The notes under the pieces are model-generated. The model made no database searches. It was not told where the DNA came from and saw only the letters and a program-made list of their open reading frames with translations. From positions 1-43,115 of the forward strand of contig JAAXGW010000012.1 of assembly GCA_012267385.1 (NCBI GenBank): a DNA stretch of 43,115 bases, given 5' to 3'. Source of the DNA: OMG group bacterium (GTDB taxonomy: Bacteria; Pseudomonadota; Gammaproteobacteria; Pseudomonadales; Azotimanducaceae). Positions 18,569 to 27,905 of this stretch are shown here, piece by piece (within the stretch, counting starts at the first letter, position 1; each line of letters opens with the position of its first letter). The position numbers were made by a program, and so were the translations under genes.

Positions 18569-20392
18569 TCACTCGAAAGGTGATTTTCGTCCTTTGTCTT
18601 CAGCAATTAAGAATGTTTTCGCATGTTCGATCTCTTCGTCAGTTAACAAAGGCTTCCACTCATTGTTCGCTATCAATCGCTCCGCAGCTTTTGACTTGAG
18701 TTCTTTAGACGGTAACTCTTCGAGTGACTCAAAGAGATTTTTGGGATCTTCCCAGGTCCAATCTTGTACGACCCGTTGATAGAAAAATTGTCGCAATTCT
18801 TCTTCTAAGCCTTTTCCAAGTTTGAAAGCTTCGTCAGTTTTCCCTGTCTCTACAAGCACTTCTGCAAGCTCACTATAAGCGTAAATTTCAGAATTTTCTC
18901 GTATTTGAGGTAATAGCGTTTTGGTGAGCTCGAGATCTCCTTGACGAGCGATAGTACGGAAAACGAGAAAATCTAAACCCAAAGCTGTTCCTTCACTCTC
19001 AGGTTGTGCTAAAGCTAGTTCAAAGGCTTTATTAGGATCTTCTAGTGCTAAAGTTGGTAGAGCTTCCTCTAAGAGCATACGTCGTTGTGGGTCTTCTCGA
19101 ACAAAGTTATCTATAACCCAGTCTGTAGCCACACTTGGTTGTTGTGATGACCATTCACTCACAATACTGGCGAGAATCGTAGAAGTATTCCCAACCGAGT
19201 TCTCTACTGAACTGAGCATTGCAATTGCTTCCGATGGATCTGTTCGAGCGATATTCGCAAATGCAATCTGCAAGGTCACAACTCGAGCGTTCACAGACAC
19301 AGCTTCAATGTTCTCAATGGCTTCAAAGGGCCTGGAACCCGCCCAACGATACGAGATCGCAGTTTCAAGTTCTGAGGCAACCGAGGGTGGTTCAAACGTT
19401 GTAGCCGCGGCTAGAGCAGCTAATGCATCTGTTCTAGCCCATTCTCGAACAATCTCGTAAGACAAAAACCATTTTTGTTCTGCGTCTTCTAATCCTCGGG
19501 TATAGTCCAATGCACCGTTCGGATCAATTTGAGCGATGATTCTTGTCATATTGGCTTTAATCCGGAAGTCCTCAGCATCCGAGTAAATGTTTGACAATAC
19601 TTCAAAACCAGCTTGATCAAACCACGCCTCAACAACTACAGCGAGAGCCTGCAATTGCTGACGGTCATAGACGTTGTCATTGAGCAAAATGTTCCACGAA
19701 TCCTCTGGTTCCGCGATGCTTTGGGCGGCTTGTTTATCCCCAATCAACTTCAAATATGTTTCTTCTCCGTCAAGTTGCAGCGCAATTGAACGACGCTGAC
19801 TATCGGAGAGATCATCACGAATTTCCAGGATAGCTTGGAGTGCAATGGTTCGCTGCGGACTGATGAGATCGACTGCGGCCTCTATTGCACTATCTAAATT
19901 CGATACACCCCACTCACTGAACACCGTCATTAATAAAGAGTCACGTTCGAATACAGTAACATCGTCTAGGTATTGAATAGCTTGTTGTGGATTGATCGCT
20001 GTAAGATACCGGAGAATGACCTGTTGCGCGATTTCTCGATGACTAGCACGCTCAATTTTTTTAGATTGAATCCACCAATCAATCAACTCGTGCTCGGTCG
20101 CTGGAGAAAGTGTAGCGTGAAGTGCCCGATATTGATCAAAGACACTCTTGTGTTTGAAGATTTCTTCTATTTGCCCATCACCGCCCGGGTTTAGCGACGA
20201 CAGTCCGATATCACTCTTAGTCCCAGTTTCGTTGCTCTCCGCTTGAGCGATGTCTAGCGGCGGACGCTCGTTTTGAGGAATGATGTTTTGGAATGCGACG
20301 ACAGCAAGTATTCCTAATGCTATGCCAGTCGCGAACGTACCTGCAATCACCACACTGCGTTTTGAAACACCTACCTTTGTATCTTTTGTCAT
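18569..20392 (-). CDS. membrane-anchored alpha-solenoid protein, array copy D
   Basis: A 607-residue paralogue with anchor V-V-I-A-G-T-F-A-T-G-I-A-L-G-I-L-A. The head of the solenoid matches the family (W-W-I-Q-S-K-K-I-E-R, E-I-R-D-D-L, S-W-N-I-L-L-N-D). The usual D-D-V-D-D is changed to D-N-V-Y-D followed by R-Q-Q-L-Q-A-L. The C-terminus ends in a basic K-G-R-K-S-P-F-E tail instead of the usual acidic E-x-E-N. The start ATG at 20392 has no evident ribosome binding site. Interval to copy E upstream is 189 bases, long enough for a promoter, but I see no TATAAT there. Confidence 0.84.
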   Translation of the reverse strand: MTKDTKVGVSKRSVVIAGTFATGIALGILAVVAFQNIIPQNERPPLDIAQAESNETGTKSDIGLSSLNPGGDGQIEEIFKHKSVFDQYRALHATLSPATEHELIDWWIQSKKIERASHREIAQQVILRYLTAINPQQAIQYLDDVTVFERDSLLMTVFSEWGVSNLDSAIEAAVDLISPQRTIALQAILEIRDDLSDSQRRSIALQLDGEETYLKLIGDKQAAQSIAEPEDSWNILLNDNVYDRQQLQALAVVVEAWFDQAGFEVLSNIYSDAEDFRIKANMTRIIAQIDPNGALDYTRGLEDAEQKWFLSYEIVREWARTDALAALAAATTFEPPSVASELETAISYRWAGSRPFEAIENIEAVSVNARVVTLQIAFANIARTDPSEAIAMLSSVENSVGNTSTILASIVSEWSSQQPSVATDWVIDNFVREDPQRRMLLEEALPTLALEDPNKAFELALAQPESEGTALGLDFLVFRTIARQGDLELTKTLLPQIRENSEIYAYSELAEVLVETGKTDEAFKLGKGLEEELRQFFYQRVVQDWTWEDPKNLFESLEELPSKELKSKAAERLIANNEWKPLLTDEEIEHAKTFLIAEDKGRKSPFE

Positions 20393-20581
20393 AGTTGTGC
20401 TGGTGGTTCTATGCTACCTATGATTGATTTTGTGAGGACGGAGATTAGTGTTGGGAACTGCAGTAGTCAAAGTGACATTGCTATTGTCTGGCGATCATAC
20501 AAAAATCATGATGCTTTGGTTCAAAAAAGGTTTCATCAGGCCGGTGGAAGTGGTTCAATTCTGTTGCACAAAATATCTCCA

Positions 20582-22399
20582 TCAGGGAATTGATCGATCA
20601 ACTTTTATCCAAAAACCTTTTATGTAGGCCGCGTCGCTGGAGTTTAAATACGCTCTTGCTTGGTCGAGTTGATCATCCGAGAAAACAGGATGGATTTGGT
20701 TGCGCCAAATGAGTTCTGCTGCAGCAGACGACTGAGCAGCACTTGTCGGTAGGTCGTCAAGTGACTTGTAAAGACCAGCGCTATCGGCCGTTGCCCAAGT
20801 CTGAACGAGCGCACTATAGTAATCCTGCTGTAGCTCTGGTTCTAGATCACTGCCCAGTTCCAAAGCTTCGAATGTTCGTCCCTTGTTTACCATCGCCTCT
20901 GCAATATTGTGATAAACAGCACTCTGAGAATTTTCACTCACTCTAGGCAATAGGCTAATAGCTAATTCGATATTGCTGTGACGGGTCAATTGTCGAATCA
21001 CCAAGGACTCTAACCGTGATCTTTGGTTTGAGGCAGATTGATTTAGTGCGATTTCAAACGCCTTTATTGGATCTTGGAGAGCCAGAGCGGGTAGCACTTC
21101 CTCCAGCAGCGATTGAAGTTTTGGATCTTCTTCGTCAAAGTTACTTAACACCCATTGTGTCGCCGTTTCAGGCTTTTGCGTGGCCCATTGGTTAACAATT
21201 CGACGGAGAATCGGTGAAGTATCTTCAACAGAGTCTTCTACTGAACTGAGTGATTTAATTGCTCCTAGTGGATCTTCACGAGCGATGTAAGAAAAAGCTC
21301 GCTCCAATGGTGACATGCGGGATTCCACCGACACTAGTTCTATATTTTTAATCAATTCATAAGGTGTAGTTCTCGCCCAAACTTCTGCAATCTCTTTTTC
21401 AAGATTACCAACTAGGGAGGATGGTTCAAAGGTTGAGACAGCACCGAGCGCGGCTAGTGGATCAGTTCGCGCCCACTCTTCAACAATTGTGCGGGACAAA
21501 TAAGACCGTTCGTCTTCCTCGGACAACCCTTTGGCATAGTCGAGTGCAAGAGCAGGATTTGTTTGCGTGATCGTTGCCACGATAAGGCTCTTGATTTTGT
21601 AGTCTTTAATTTCAGAATGGTAGATTTTCGAGAGTACTTCAAAACCAATTTGTTCCCGCCACGTTTCAGCGACTATTGCTAGAGATTCCATCTGCAGCAT
21701 GTCATCAACATCGTCATTGAGCAAGATGCTCCACGACTCTTTAGGGTTCTCAACGCTTTGAAGTGCTTTCGTTTCACTTGTCAATTTATGGTAAGTTTCT
21801 TCCTGTTCAAGCTGCGCGGCGATCACACGGCGTCGTTCTTCAGGTAGGTCATCGCGCGCTTTAAGGATCGCTTCGAAAGCAATAGTTCGTTGTGTGCCAA
21901 CAAGCTTGGCTGCAGCGACGATTGCGTCGTCTAACTGTAATACCGCCCACTCGCTAAATAATGTCCTTGAAAGAGCATCTTTTTGTAGCATGGAGACGTC
22001 ATCTAGGAGTCGAAGAGCTTCTTGAGGATCTAGCGCGGTGAGGTTTCGGAGAATGACATGTTGTGCGATAGTCCGACGACTAGAACGCTCAATTTTTTGA
22101 GACTGAATCCACCACTTTTTCAATTCCTTTTCAGTGTTTTGGGAGAGGGAGTTGTATAGTATTTCGTGCTGTTCAGCAGGACTGCGATGTTTGAAGATTT
22201 CTTCGAATTTCCCAACACGGACCGAGCTTGTCGATGCCAGATCGCGAGCACTCGATCTACCAGTTCGTTCTACGTTGTCCCGAGCGATGTCTTGGGTCGA
22301 ATGTTCTTTTTGTAGAACTAAGCTTTGGACCGCCAGGACGGCAAGTACTCCTAGCGTTAGACCAGCCGCAAATGTGATTCCGATAAAGTAGTTTCGCAT
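20582..22399 (-). CDS. membrane-anchored alpha-solenoid protein, array copy E
   Basis: A 605-residue paralogue and apparent sister of copy F: both share L-Q-Q-D-Y-Y, A-x-A-D and the S-A-x-Q-S-x-A-A variant near the C-terminus. The ATG at 22399 sits almost at the transmembrane helix, leaving only M-R-N-Y as a cytoplasmic end. Ten codons upstream in frame, directly after a TAG, is an ATA followed by T-T-E-T-S-L-T-N-S, which aligns with the start of other copies. The ancestral ATG was probably lost and the internal one taken over. The C-terminus has a short non-family tail (G-F-W-I-K-V-D-R-S-I-P). Otherwise all repeats are intact. Confidence 0.83.
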   Translation of the reverse strand: MRNYFIGITFAAGLTLGVLAVLAVQSLVLQKEHSTQDIARDNVERTGRSSARDLASTSSVRVGKFEEIFKHRSPAEQHEILYNSLSQNTEKELKKWWIQSQKIERSSRRTIAQHVILRNLTALDPQEALRLLDDVSMLQKDALSRTLFSEWAVLQLDDAIVAAAKLVGTQRTIAFEAILKARDDLPEERRRVIAAQLEQEETYHKLTSETKALQSVENPKESWSILLNDDVDDMLQMESLAIVAETWREQIGFEVLSKIYHSEIKDYKIKSLIVATITQTNPALALDYAKGLSEEDERSYLSRTIVEEWARTDPLAALGAVSTFEPSSLVGNLEKEIAEVWARTTPYELIKNIELVSVESRMSPLERAFSYIAREDPLGAIKSLSSVEDSVEDTSPILRRIVNQWATQKPETATQWVLSNFDEEDPKLQSLLEEVLPALALQDPIKAFEIALNQSASNQRSRLESLVIRQLTRHSNIELAISLLPRVSENSQSAVYHNIAEAMVNKGRTFEALELGSDLEPELQQDYYSALVQTWATADSAGLYKSLDDLPTSAAQSSAAAELIWRNQIHPVFSDDQLDQARAYLNSSDAAYIKGFWIKVDRSIP

Positions 22400-22555
22400 T
22401 GAATTTGTTAAACTTGTCTCAGTAGTTATCTAATCACTCACCGTTTTGTAGTATTTACACCCGTCTCAATTTTGAGTTCATTCAAACGGATGAGTTTTCG
22501 TTAACCTCTACCGATTTCTCCTCTTATCAAACAGTTCATTCACCTTCACATAGGG

Positions 22556-24418
22556 CTAACGCATGGACTCTATTGACTTTTCTAATGATTCCAACTCTTC
22601 CATCACTTGAACCCAATTTCTACCGTCGGAGTTTAAGAACGACCTTGCTCGTTCAAGCTGAGCTTCCGTCAACAGTTGACCGTAATCGAAGCGCCTAGTG
22701 AGCAGCACTGATGCGGCAATCGACTGAACTGCACTTGAGGGTAAATCTTCAAGTGACTCGTAAAGGTCAGTGGGATCGGCCCTCACCCACGCCTGAAAAA
22801 CTCTACGATAGTAATCTTGCTGTAGCTCTGGTTCTAGGTCATTTCCCATTTCCAATGCTTCAGAGGTCTGTCCCTCATTTACCATCGCCTGTCCAACACG
22901 CTTATAAGCGTCAATTTGATCATGTTCAGGCATTCGTGGTAGAAGACTAATCGCTATTGCGAATTCGCCGTCTCTGGTTAATTGCGAGATGACCCTATCT
23001 GCTAACCCGAACCTACCTACAGGATTAGGTTGTTGTAGCGCGATTTCAAAAGCCTTAATCGGATCTTGGCGAGCCAGAGAGGGAAGTACTTCCTCCAACA
23101 GCGAATGAAGCAGTAGCGGGTCCTCGTGGTCAACGTCATTTAGTAACCAATCTGTCGCGGCATCAGGTTGTAGCATTCCCCATTCATCAATAATTCGTTG
23201 GAGAATCGACTTCGTATTTCCAACAGAGTTTTTTATAGCACTGAGTGATTCAATTGCCTCTAATGGGTCTTCTCGAGCGATGTACGAAAATGCCACCTCT
23301 AACGCCCAAATTCGAGACCCCTGCGTTAAAAGTTCTATGTTTTGGATCAACTCATATGGTTTGTTCTTAGCCCAATACGCTCCGACTGTTCCTTCCAGCT
23401 CAAAATATAAGGAGGATGGTTTAAAGGATGAGACGGCAGCGAGTGCAGCTTGTGGGTCTATTGAAGCCCATTCCTCAACAACTATGAGAGATAAAGAAGA
23501 CTGTTCCCACTCGTCCGACACCCTTTTGGCATAATCCAACGCAAGAGCCGGGTCCGTTTGCGCGAGCGCCGCAGTGAGCTGATTCTTGATCCAATTGTCT
23601 TCAATTCTAGATTGGTAGATTTTCGAAAATACTGCAAAACCAATTTGTTCCCGCCATTTCTCCGCGACCATTACTAGAGCTCCCATCTGTCGCGCATCAT
23701 CTATATTGTCATTGAGCAGAATGTCCCATGACTCGCTAGGGTTGGCTATGCTGTTTAGCGCTTTCGTGTCACTGTTCAAATGATGGTAAGTTCCTGCTCG
23801 ATCGAGTTGCACCGCGATTGCGAGACGTCTATCGTCAGATAGGTCATCACGGGTTTCAAGGATTGCTTCGAGCGCGACGGTTCGTTTGATACCTTCAAGT
23901 TTCGCGACAGTTTGGATTGCTTCTTCTAAATTTAATACCGCCCACTCGCTAAATATTGTCTGTGAAAGAGCATACCATTGAAATGTCGAAACATCATCTA
24001 GAAGGTGAAGAGCTCCTTGAGGATTTATTTTGGTCAGATATCGGAGAATGACTTGTTGAGCAATTTCACGATGACTAGCGCGCTCAATTTTTTGGGTCTG
24101 AGTCCACTACTGCTTCAATTCCTGTTCAGTGGAAGAGGAGAGGATGTTGTATAGTGCCTTGCGTTGTTCAACAGGACTACGAAGTTTGAAGATTTCTTCA
24201 AATTGCCCAATCCCGAAGGAAAGTAGGTTGGAATCGCGATCAAAATTCTCGGTCGAGTTTTGTTGGAGCTCGATGTCAGCCAGATCGTAAGGTTCTGGTT
24301 CACTCTTCAGAACGAAACTTTGTACTGTGATAACTGTAAGTACGCCGATCACGAGCCCAACTGCAAAGGTGATCCCAACTATCAAACGTCGTTTTGAAAC
24401 GTCTTGCGATGTGATCAT
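22556..24418 (-). pseudogene. array copy F, interrupted by one amber codon
   Basis: Full-length paralogue (620 codon positions) that is complete apart from a TAG at 24107-24109. The codon replaces the first Trp of the family's W-W motif (E-L-K-Q-stop-W-T-Q-T-Q-K-I-E-R) and differs from TGG by one base. Downstream, the frame stays open to the normal end with no other stop or frameshift, so the change looks recent. An internal GTG at 23812 would give a 418-residue product lacking the anchor. The N-terminal fragment (103 residues) keeps anchor and linker. It carries a TATAAT box 26 bases before its ATG. Gene E follows 156 bases downstream; upstream lies the decayed island that divides the array. 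Confidence 0.8.
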
Positions 24419-24443
24419 TATTCCAAAGTCAATTTTTAAGTCT

Positions 24444-24449
24444 ATTATA
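24444..24449 (-). promoter_or_regulatory. -10 box of array copy F
   Basis: TATAAT on the minus strand in GCATATAATAGACTT, 26 bases before the ATG of copy F. Position relative to the start matches copies G, H and I within two bases. No convincing -35. Confidence 0.45.
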
Positions 24450-24787
24450 TGCCGTATATAAGAATCTTGCTTCTAGCAACGAAGGGCTCAACTGTCACAT
24501 CACTAGTACAGTACCAACTGTTAGTGTTGGTAAGGATGCGCTAGCTGACGTGAGCAACCTCTTACTTCAATGTGGGTTTCCTTTACGGTTTGGGACAGTC
24601 TTTAAGAAAATTTTCACGCGATACTTTTCGACGAAACTACTTCCAGTATCAAGCTTGAAAGGACTTGAACCTGTTATCCACATCCTGTAGGAAATTTTCG
24701 CGACGGTAAGTTATGGGCTTGATGCTTAATTTCACGCTGTATACCATAGTGTCATTGACTGGAGACGATGGTATGAACCTCATATAA
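24450..24787. other. gap upstream of copy F
   Basis: About 340 bases with no open frame that resembles a protein family, no strong hairpin and no remnant of the array family that I can recognise. It separates the array from the decayed mobile segment. Confidence 0.45.
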
Positions 24788-25110
24788 ATCCTTCAAAGAT
24801 GCCTCCGATCAGAAGGCTTGCATAGCGCACGTGGAGAGCGTCAGATTCGGCGACAGCCTGTATTGCAAGCAAAGCTGACGGAAACTGAGCCGGAAGTGGG
24901 AATTGCGCGCTTGCAAGTCGAACTTCAATGTGCTTGCGGGAACGGTCTTAGAGAAAATCAGGATGCCATTGAAAGAGTGGTTCATGGCCATTGCCATTAT
25001 GACGAATGCCAAGAACGGCGTGTCCAATCTGCAGCAACCAACAGACTTGGATTTCACGCAACCGACAACTCTTTCATGCAGAAGCGCATACACGCCAAAT
25101 TGGAGCGCAA
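24788..25110 (+). pseudogene. IS1595/ISXO2-type transposase fragment
   Basis: One reading frame gives F-K-D-A-S-D-Q-K-A-C-I-A-H-V-E-S-V-R-F-G-D, a C-rich remnant of a zinc ribbon, then A-G-T-V-L-E-K-I-R-M-P-L-K-E-W-F and M-A-I-A-I-M-T-N-A-K-N-G-V-S-N-L-Q. This is the typical N-terminal order of IS1595-family transposases (zinc ribbon, G-T-V-hydrophobic, hydrophobic-P-L-x-x-W, N-A-K-x-G-hydrophobic-S). The ribbon has lost cysteines and contains a TGA. A frameshift near 25073 is needed to reach F-M-Q-K-R-I. The DDE catalytic domain and the terminal inverted repeats are absent, so it cannot move. Confidence 0.7.
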
Positions 25111-25191
25111 GCTAAAGTTGATCAAGCTGCAAAGGATCGTTGAAGCGGAGAAGCCGCCATTGGCGGAAAGTCTAAAAGAGCAACAAGTATG

Positions 25192-25640
25192 GTGACGAAC
25201 CGCCAGTTTGAGGCAGGGGAGCGTCAGCAAAACGGTGGTGACTGGCGCGGAATGCACTCCTTAGGTGTCGATCTTACTTACCTAAACCCTCCGTTCAACT
25301 CCAACGCAAAATACTCCGCGCCGGTAGGAAGCAAGGCGGAGGGCGCGGAGTTCAAGGACACTTGGGGGTGGGACGATTTGAAGCGCGCATGGCACTCGCT
25401 GATATTGCATGATTATCCTGAGTTGAGTGAGTAACCAAAGGCGGTTCAAGCAATGCGTGGCAAGTCCATGATGGCCTATGTGATATTCACGGCACTGCGA
25501 GTCATGGAGATTAAGTGTCTGCAGCAATCAACTAGAAGCATCTACCTGCACTGTGCTCCGTATGCATCTCACGATCTCAAGTTGTTTATAGATGTGGTTT
25601 AGGTCGCAAGCAGTTCCGTAATGAAATAGATTGGAAGTAG
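25192..25640 (+). pseudogene. remnant of a site-specific DNA methyltransferase
   Basis: N-terminal third of a beta-type adenine/cytosine-N4 DNA methyltransferase. The frame shows V-D-L-T-Y-L-N-P-P-F-N-S-N, then A-E-F-K-D-T-W, G-K-S-M-M-A-Y and S-I-Y-L-H-C-A-P-Y-A-S-H-D-L-K-L, all standard for this family (catalytic D/N-P-P-F, then the L-H-C-D-P-T-A-S-H block). In-frame stops at 25432 (TAA) and 25600 (TAG), plus a one-base shift leading into G-R-K-Q-F-R-N-E-I-D-W, show decay. The target-recognition and SAM-binding C-terminal parts are missing. It lies directly behind the transposase fragment. Confidence 0.78.
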
Positions 25641-25683
25641 CAGAGGGTATCCAACGCAAGAACCAACTAGGTTTTACGAACTC

Positions 25684-25884
25684 ATGACATCTTATTTTTT
25701 CTCTCTGTCCGACGGTTACTTGAAGAAAGCTACATTCGACAGAGAAATTTCACCACTAAAGAACAAATTGATACGAGCTGGTTACAACACCTAGAACATG
25801 AACGGCGAGAAGTACCTGTACATTTACGTCGAGAAAACGGTCGCAGAAAGGAGTCTAAAGAAACACAAGCGAGTTGCTTGTTGA
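25684..25884 (+). pseudogene. short coding relic with one in-frame amber
   Basis: An ATG-started frame of 66 codons with protein-like composition (S-Y-F-F-S-L-S-D-G-Y-L-K-K-A, later G-E-K-Y-L-Y-I-Y-V-E-K-T-V) is broken once by TAG at about codon 37. I do not recognise a family. It may be a scrap of the gene that followed the methyltransferase, or chance. Nothing else is visible between 25641 and 25938. Confidence 0.3.
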
Positions 25885-25938
25885 GAAATACAAGATAAAC
25901 TAAAATTACCGAAACAAATGTTTCAAAAGGAGAAACGA

Positions 25939-26397
25939 ATGAAAACTCTCGCTACATACGCCATCGTAGGAATGGCTTGTGCCTTCCTGATAGTACCGCA
26001 TGGCTTTTCACCGCCAGTTAACGCGAATGTGATTCAGACAGCCCTCATTACTTGCTCCAAATTTTATGCAACAGCACCATATCGCTCGCAAGGTGGAGAC
26101 ATTAAAGGTTTTGGGTTCGCAGATTGCAGCTACAATTTGGGGTTGCCAATCGATTGGAAGGTCGAAGTTGTAGTACTCCAGGGAGCCAAAACATCAAAAT
26201 ATGTCGCTACAGCTCAGTATGACTATGCGCCATCCACAAAGCTTGGGTTCACTGACGACGAATCATGTGCATCAGGTACTTGGACAACAGCAATTAAGGT
26301 TTTTATTAAAGTTACTAAAGGAGGAAAATGGAACCAACAGGCGCAAGGCTGGTCGAGTGATGCTAGTATTAATTGCACACCAGATTCTGAGGAATAA
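25939..26397 (+). CDS. small secreted protein of unknown function
   Basis: The only apparently intact gene in the island. The ATG at 25939 has AAAGGAG seven bases upstream; an in-frame ATG 21 bases earlier has none. The 152-residue product has a signal peptide (MKTLATYAIVGMACAF, then L-I-V-P, probable cleavage after V-N-A). The mature domain of about 120 residues is rich in aromatic and Thr/Ser residues and has four cysteines (T-C-S, D-C-S, S-C-A, N-C-T) that could form two disulfides, with a beta-rich look. No family recognised. Base composition is not obviously different from neighbours. Its survival among relics suggests a recent arrival or a useful cargo function. Confidence 0.68.
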   Translation: MKTLATYAIVGMACAFLIVPHGFSPPVNANVIQTALITCSKFYATAPYRSQGGDIKGFGFADCSYNLGLPIDWKVEVVVLQGAKTSKYVATAQYDYAPSTKLGFTDDESCASGTWTTAIKVFIKVTKGGKWNQQAQGWSSDASINCTPDSEE

Positions 26398-26442
26398 GTC
26401 ACTAAATCTCTGTTCCGTTGAATTAGCGATTTGTAAATATGA

Positions 26443-26598
26443 GAAAGATTCGACGGGAATAGTTATACGCCCTCTATTTGCATCGAGGTACGCGGTTTTG
26501 AATTTGATGACTTGATACATTACCTTGAGGACGGCACGCCCACAGTGTTCAAGATTCCCGGCAACAACCATAAGTTCGAAAAAGTCGAATCTGTGTAG
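26443..26598 (+). pseudogene. C-terminal scrap of an unidentified gene
   Basis: A 51-codon frame with no start but a coherent protein-like end (Y-T-P-S-I-C-I-E-V-R-G-F-E-F-D-D-L, then L-E-D-G-T-P-T-V-F-K-I-P-G-N-N-H-K-F). It reads as the tail of a lost gene; I cannot name it. The rest of 26398-26746 holds only short uninformative frames. Confidence 0.3.
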
Positions 26599-26746
26599 CC
26601 ATGTATATAAGCACCAACAAACGTATATGGCGCACTTTCGTAAGCATCTTGGCAGATGCTAAATACGGCCATTACCAGCAGTCTAGGAACTTGAAAATGA
26701 ACCTAAAGCCCATAACTGATAATCGCGGTAATTCTGTCAGCGGAGT

Positions 26747-27584
26747 CTAAGAAATTTTTACATGTACAGTCTGATCATCAGTAAGTACCTGCCCATCTCT
26801 TTTGTTCAAAATTGATTGCTGTTTAATGCTCGACTTGACCTCGCTTGTAGGTAAATTGTCAAGGGACTCTTAAAGATTCTTGGGTGTATGTCTAGTCTAA
26901 ACTTCCATTACTCGGTTGTAGTGAGTCACCTGATTCAGTCCGATTGAGTCTTCTCCAATTTCCAAAGCGTCTTCGATCATTGACTTGTGTATCAGCGCTG
27001 TTCCTATCTCCTCATAGGCGTGTGTTTTAATTCTTTAGTTTACTTGAGGCAGTAGTTTTATAGCAAGTTCTATTTCCCCTGACAGTACGACTTCTTGAAA
27101 AACTAAAAATCGAGTCCAGGTCCTTCATCTGGATTGGGTTGTGCTACTGCAAGTGTAAAGGCTTTATCGGGATCTTGACTGGCTAATTGAGGTAACGTAT
27201 TCTTCGAAAGGGTAAAGCGCAATGGATCGTCAGAGCAGAGTTTTCTACGATTCAGTCATCCGCCGCATCAGAATCTTTACGAGCTATTTAAGAAAATAAT
27301 GCCGCCGAGGGAGGTTCTCGAACTGCTGCTGAGTCATCCCCGATTTTGTCGACCGTTGTGTTTTGCTTAACGCTAATTTCGGTGAGTGAGACAGTAGAGT
27401 TTTTCGTCGAAGCTTGTTGAGTATCGACTAGTGCAGTTTCGCGTGTTCGATTGTCATTATCAGATCCGAAGTTGAAAATCGCGAAGACTGCTAGAAAAGC
27501 TAACGGGACAAAAGCGAGCAGAGCGATCCCAATAACACGATTGCTTTCCGAATCTGTCGAGGGACCCCCATTTGTTGATGTCAT
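26747..27584 (-). pseudogene. array copy G, fossil with large internal deletion
   Basis: The N-terminal 98 codons (27288-27584) still encode the basic start, membrane anchor (I-G-I-A-L-L-A-F-V-P-L-A-F) and a Ser/Thr-rich linker. Directly adjoining is the C-terminal part in mixed frames: K-D-S-D-A-A-D, D-D-P-L-R-F-T-L, S-Q-D-P-D-K-A-F-T-L-A-V-A-Q-P and E-S-L-D-N-L-P-T-S-E-V-K-S, the last one preceded by TAA where the family has Tyr. About 1 kb of the middle (first half of the solenoid) is gone and several frameshifts have accumulated. At 838 bases against about 1830 in intact copies, it is a dead copy. It keeps a good TATAAT box upstream. Confidence 0.75.
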
Positions 27585-27905
27585 ATCACTTGCCCTAGAG
27601 AAGTGTTTTGATTATATGACGACGATTCGAAGCTGTGGAACGACATCGTGCTGTTTGACGCGAAGTTTCGTCCCATCGTAAGGGGACTGTTTTTCGGAGG
27701 GACGTTCGAGTAGATAGATGCAAACAACTTGAAACAACTGTACTCTGTTGAACATTCCAGACTACCTATAGAGTCAATTCTCAAGCCAAACTGAGAGTAA
27801 AAACTCATGCTTCTGGACACAATACCAATGGATGTGGTCGAGGTCTCTTGAATCAGGAATTAAGCACCATGTTCATAGGAAATTCTTAGACGCGCGTGTA
27901 TGGAT
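27585..27905. other. gap between fossil G and copy H
   Basis: About 320 bases. It contains the -10 box of copy G at 27611-27616. The minus-strand frame at 27581-27820 has no family similarity. Nothing else seen. Confidence 0.45.
27611..27616 (-). promoter_or_regulatory. -10 box of fossil copy G
   Basis: TATAAT on the minus strand in CATATAATCAAAACACTTCTC-type context (20 bases or fewer conserved with copies H and I), 27 bases before the ATG. A TCCACA 17 bases upstream could act as a weak -35. Confidence 0.4.

Noticed and set aside
18484-18606. 41-codon extension of array copy C
   Set aside because: It overlaps copy D, has no counterpart in other copies and is hydrophilic.
24818-25195. 125-codon plus-strand frame and an opposite 94-codon frame at 24809-25093
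   Set aside because: The conserved IS1595 sequence lies in another frame over most of this stretch, so these are shadows of a decayed transposase. Only the part around F-M-Q-K-R-I belongs to the relic.
24107-25800. Amber codons as a sign of stop-codon recoding (copy F and the relic at 25.7 kb)
   Set aside because: Intact genes in the window end normally with TAG, TAA and TGA, and the relics also contain TAA, TGA and frameshifts. Decay explains them.
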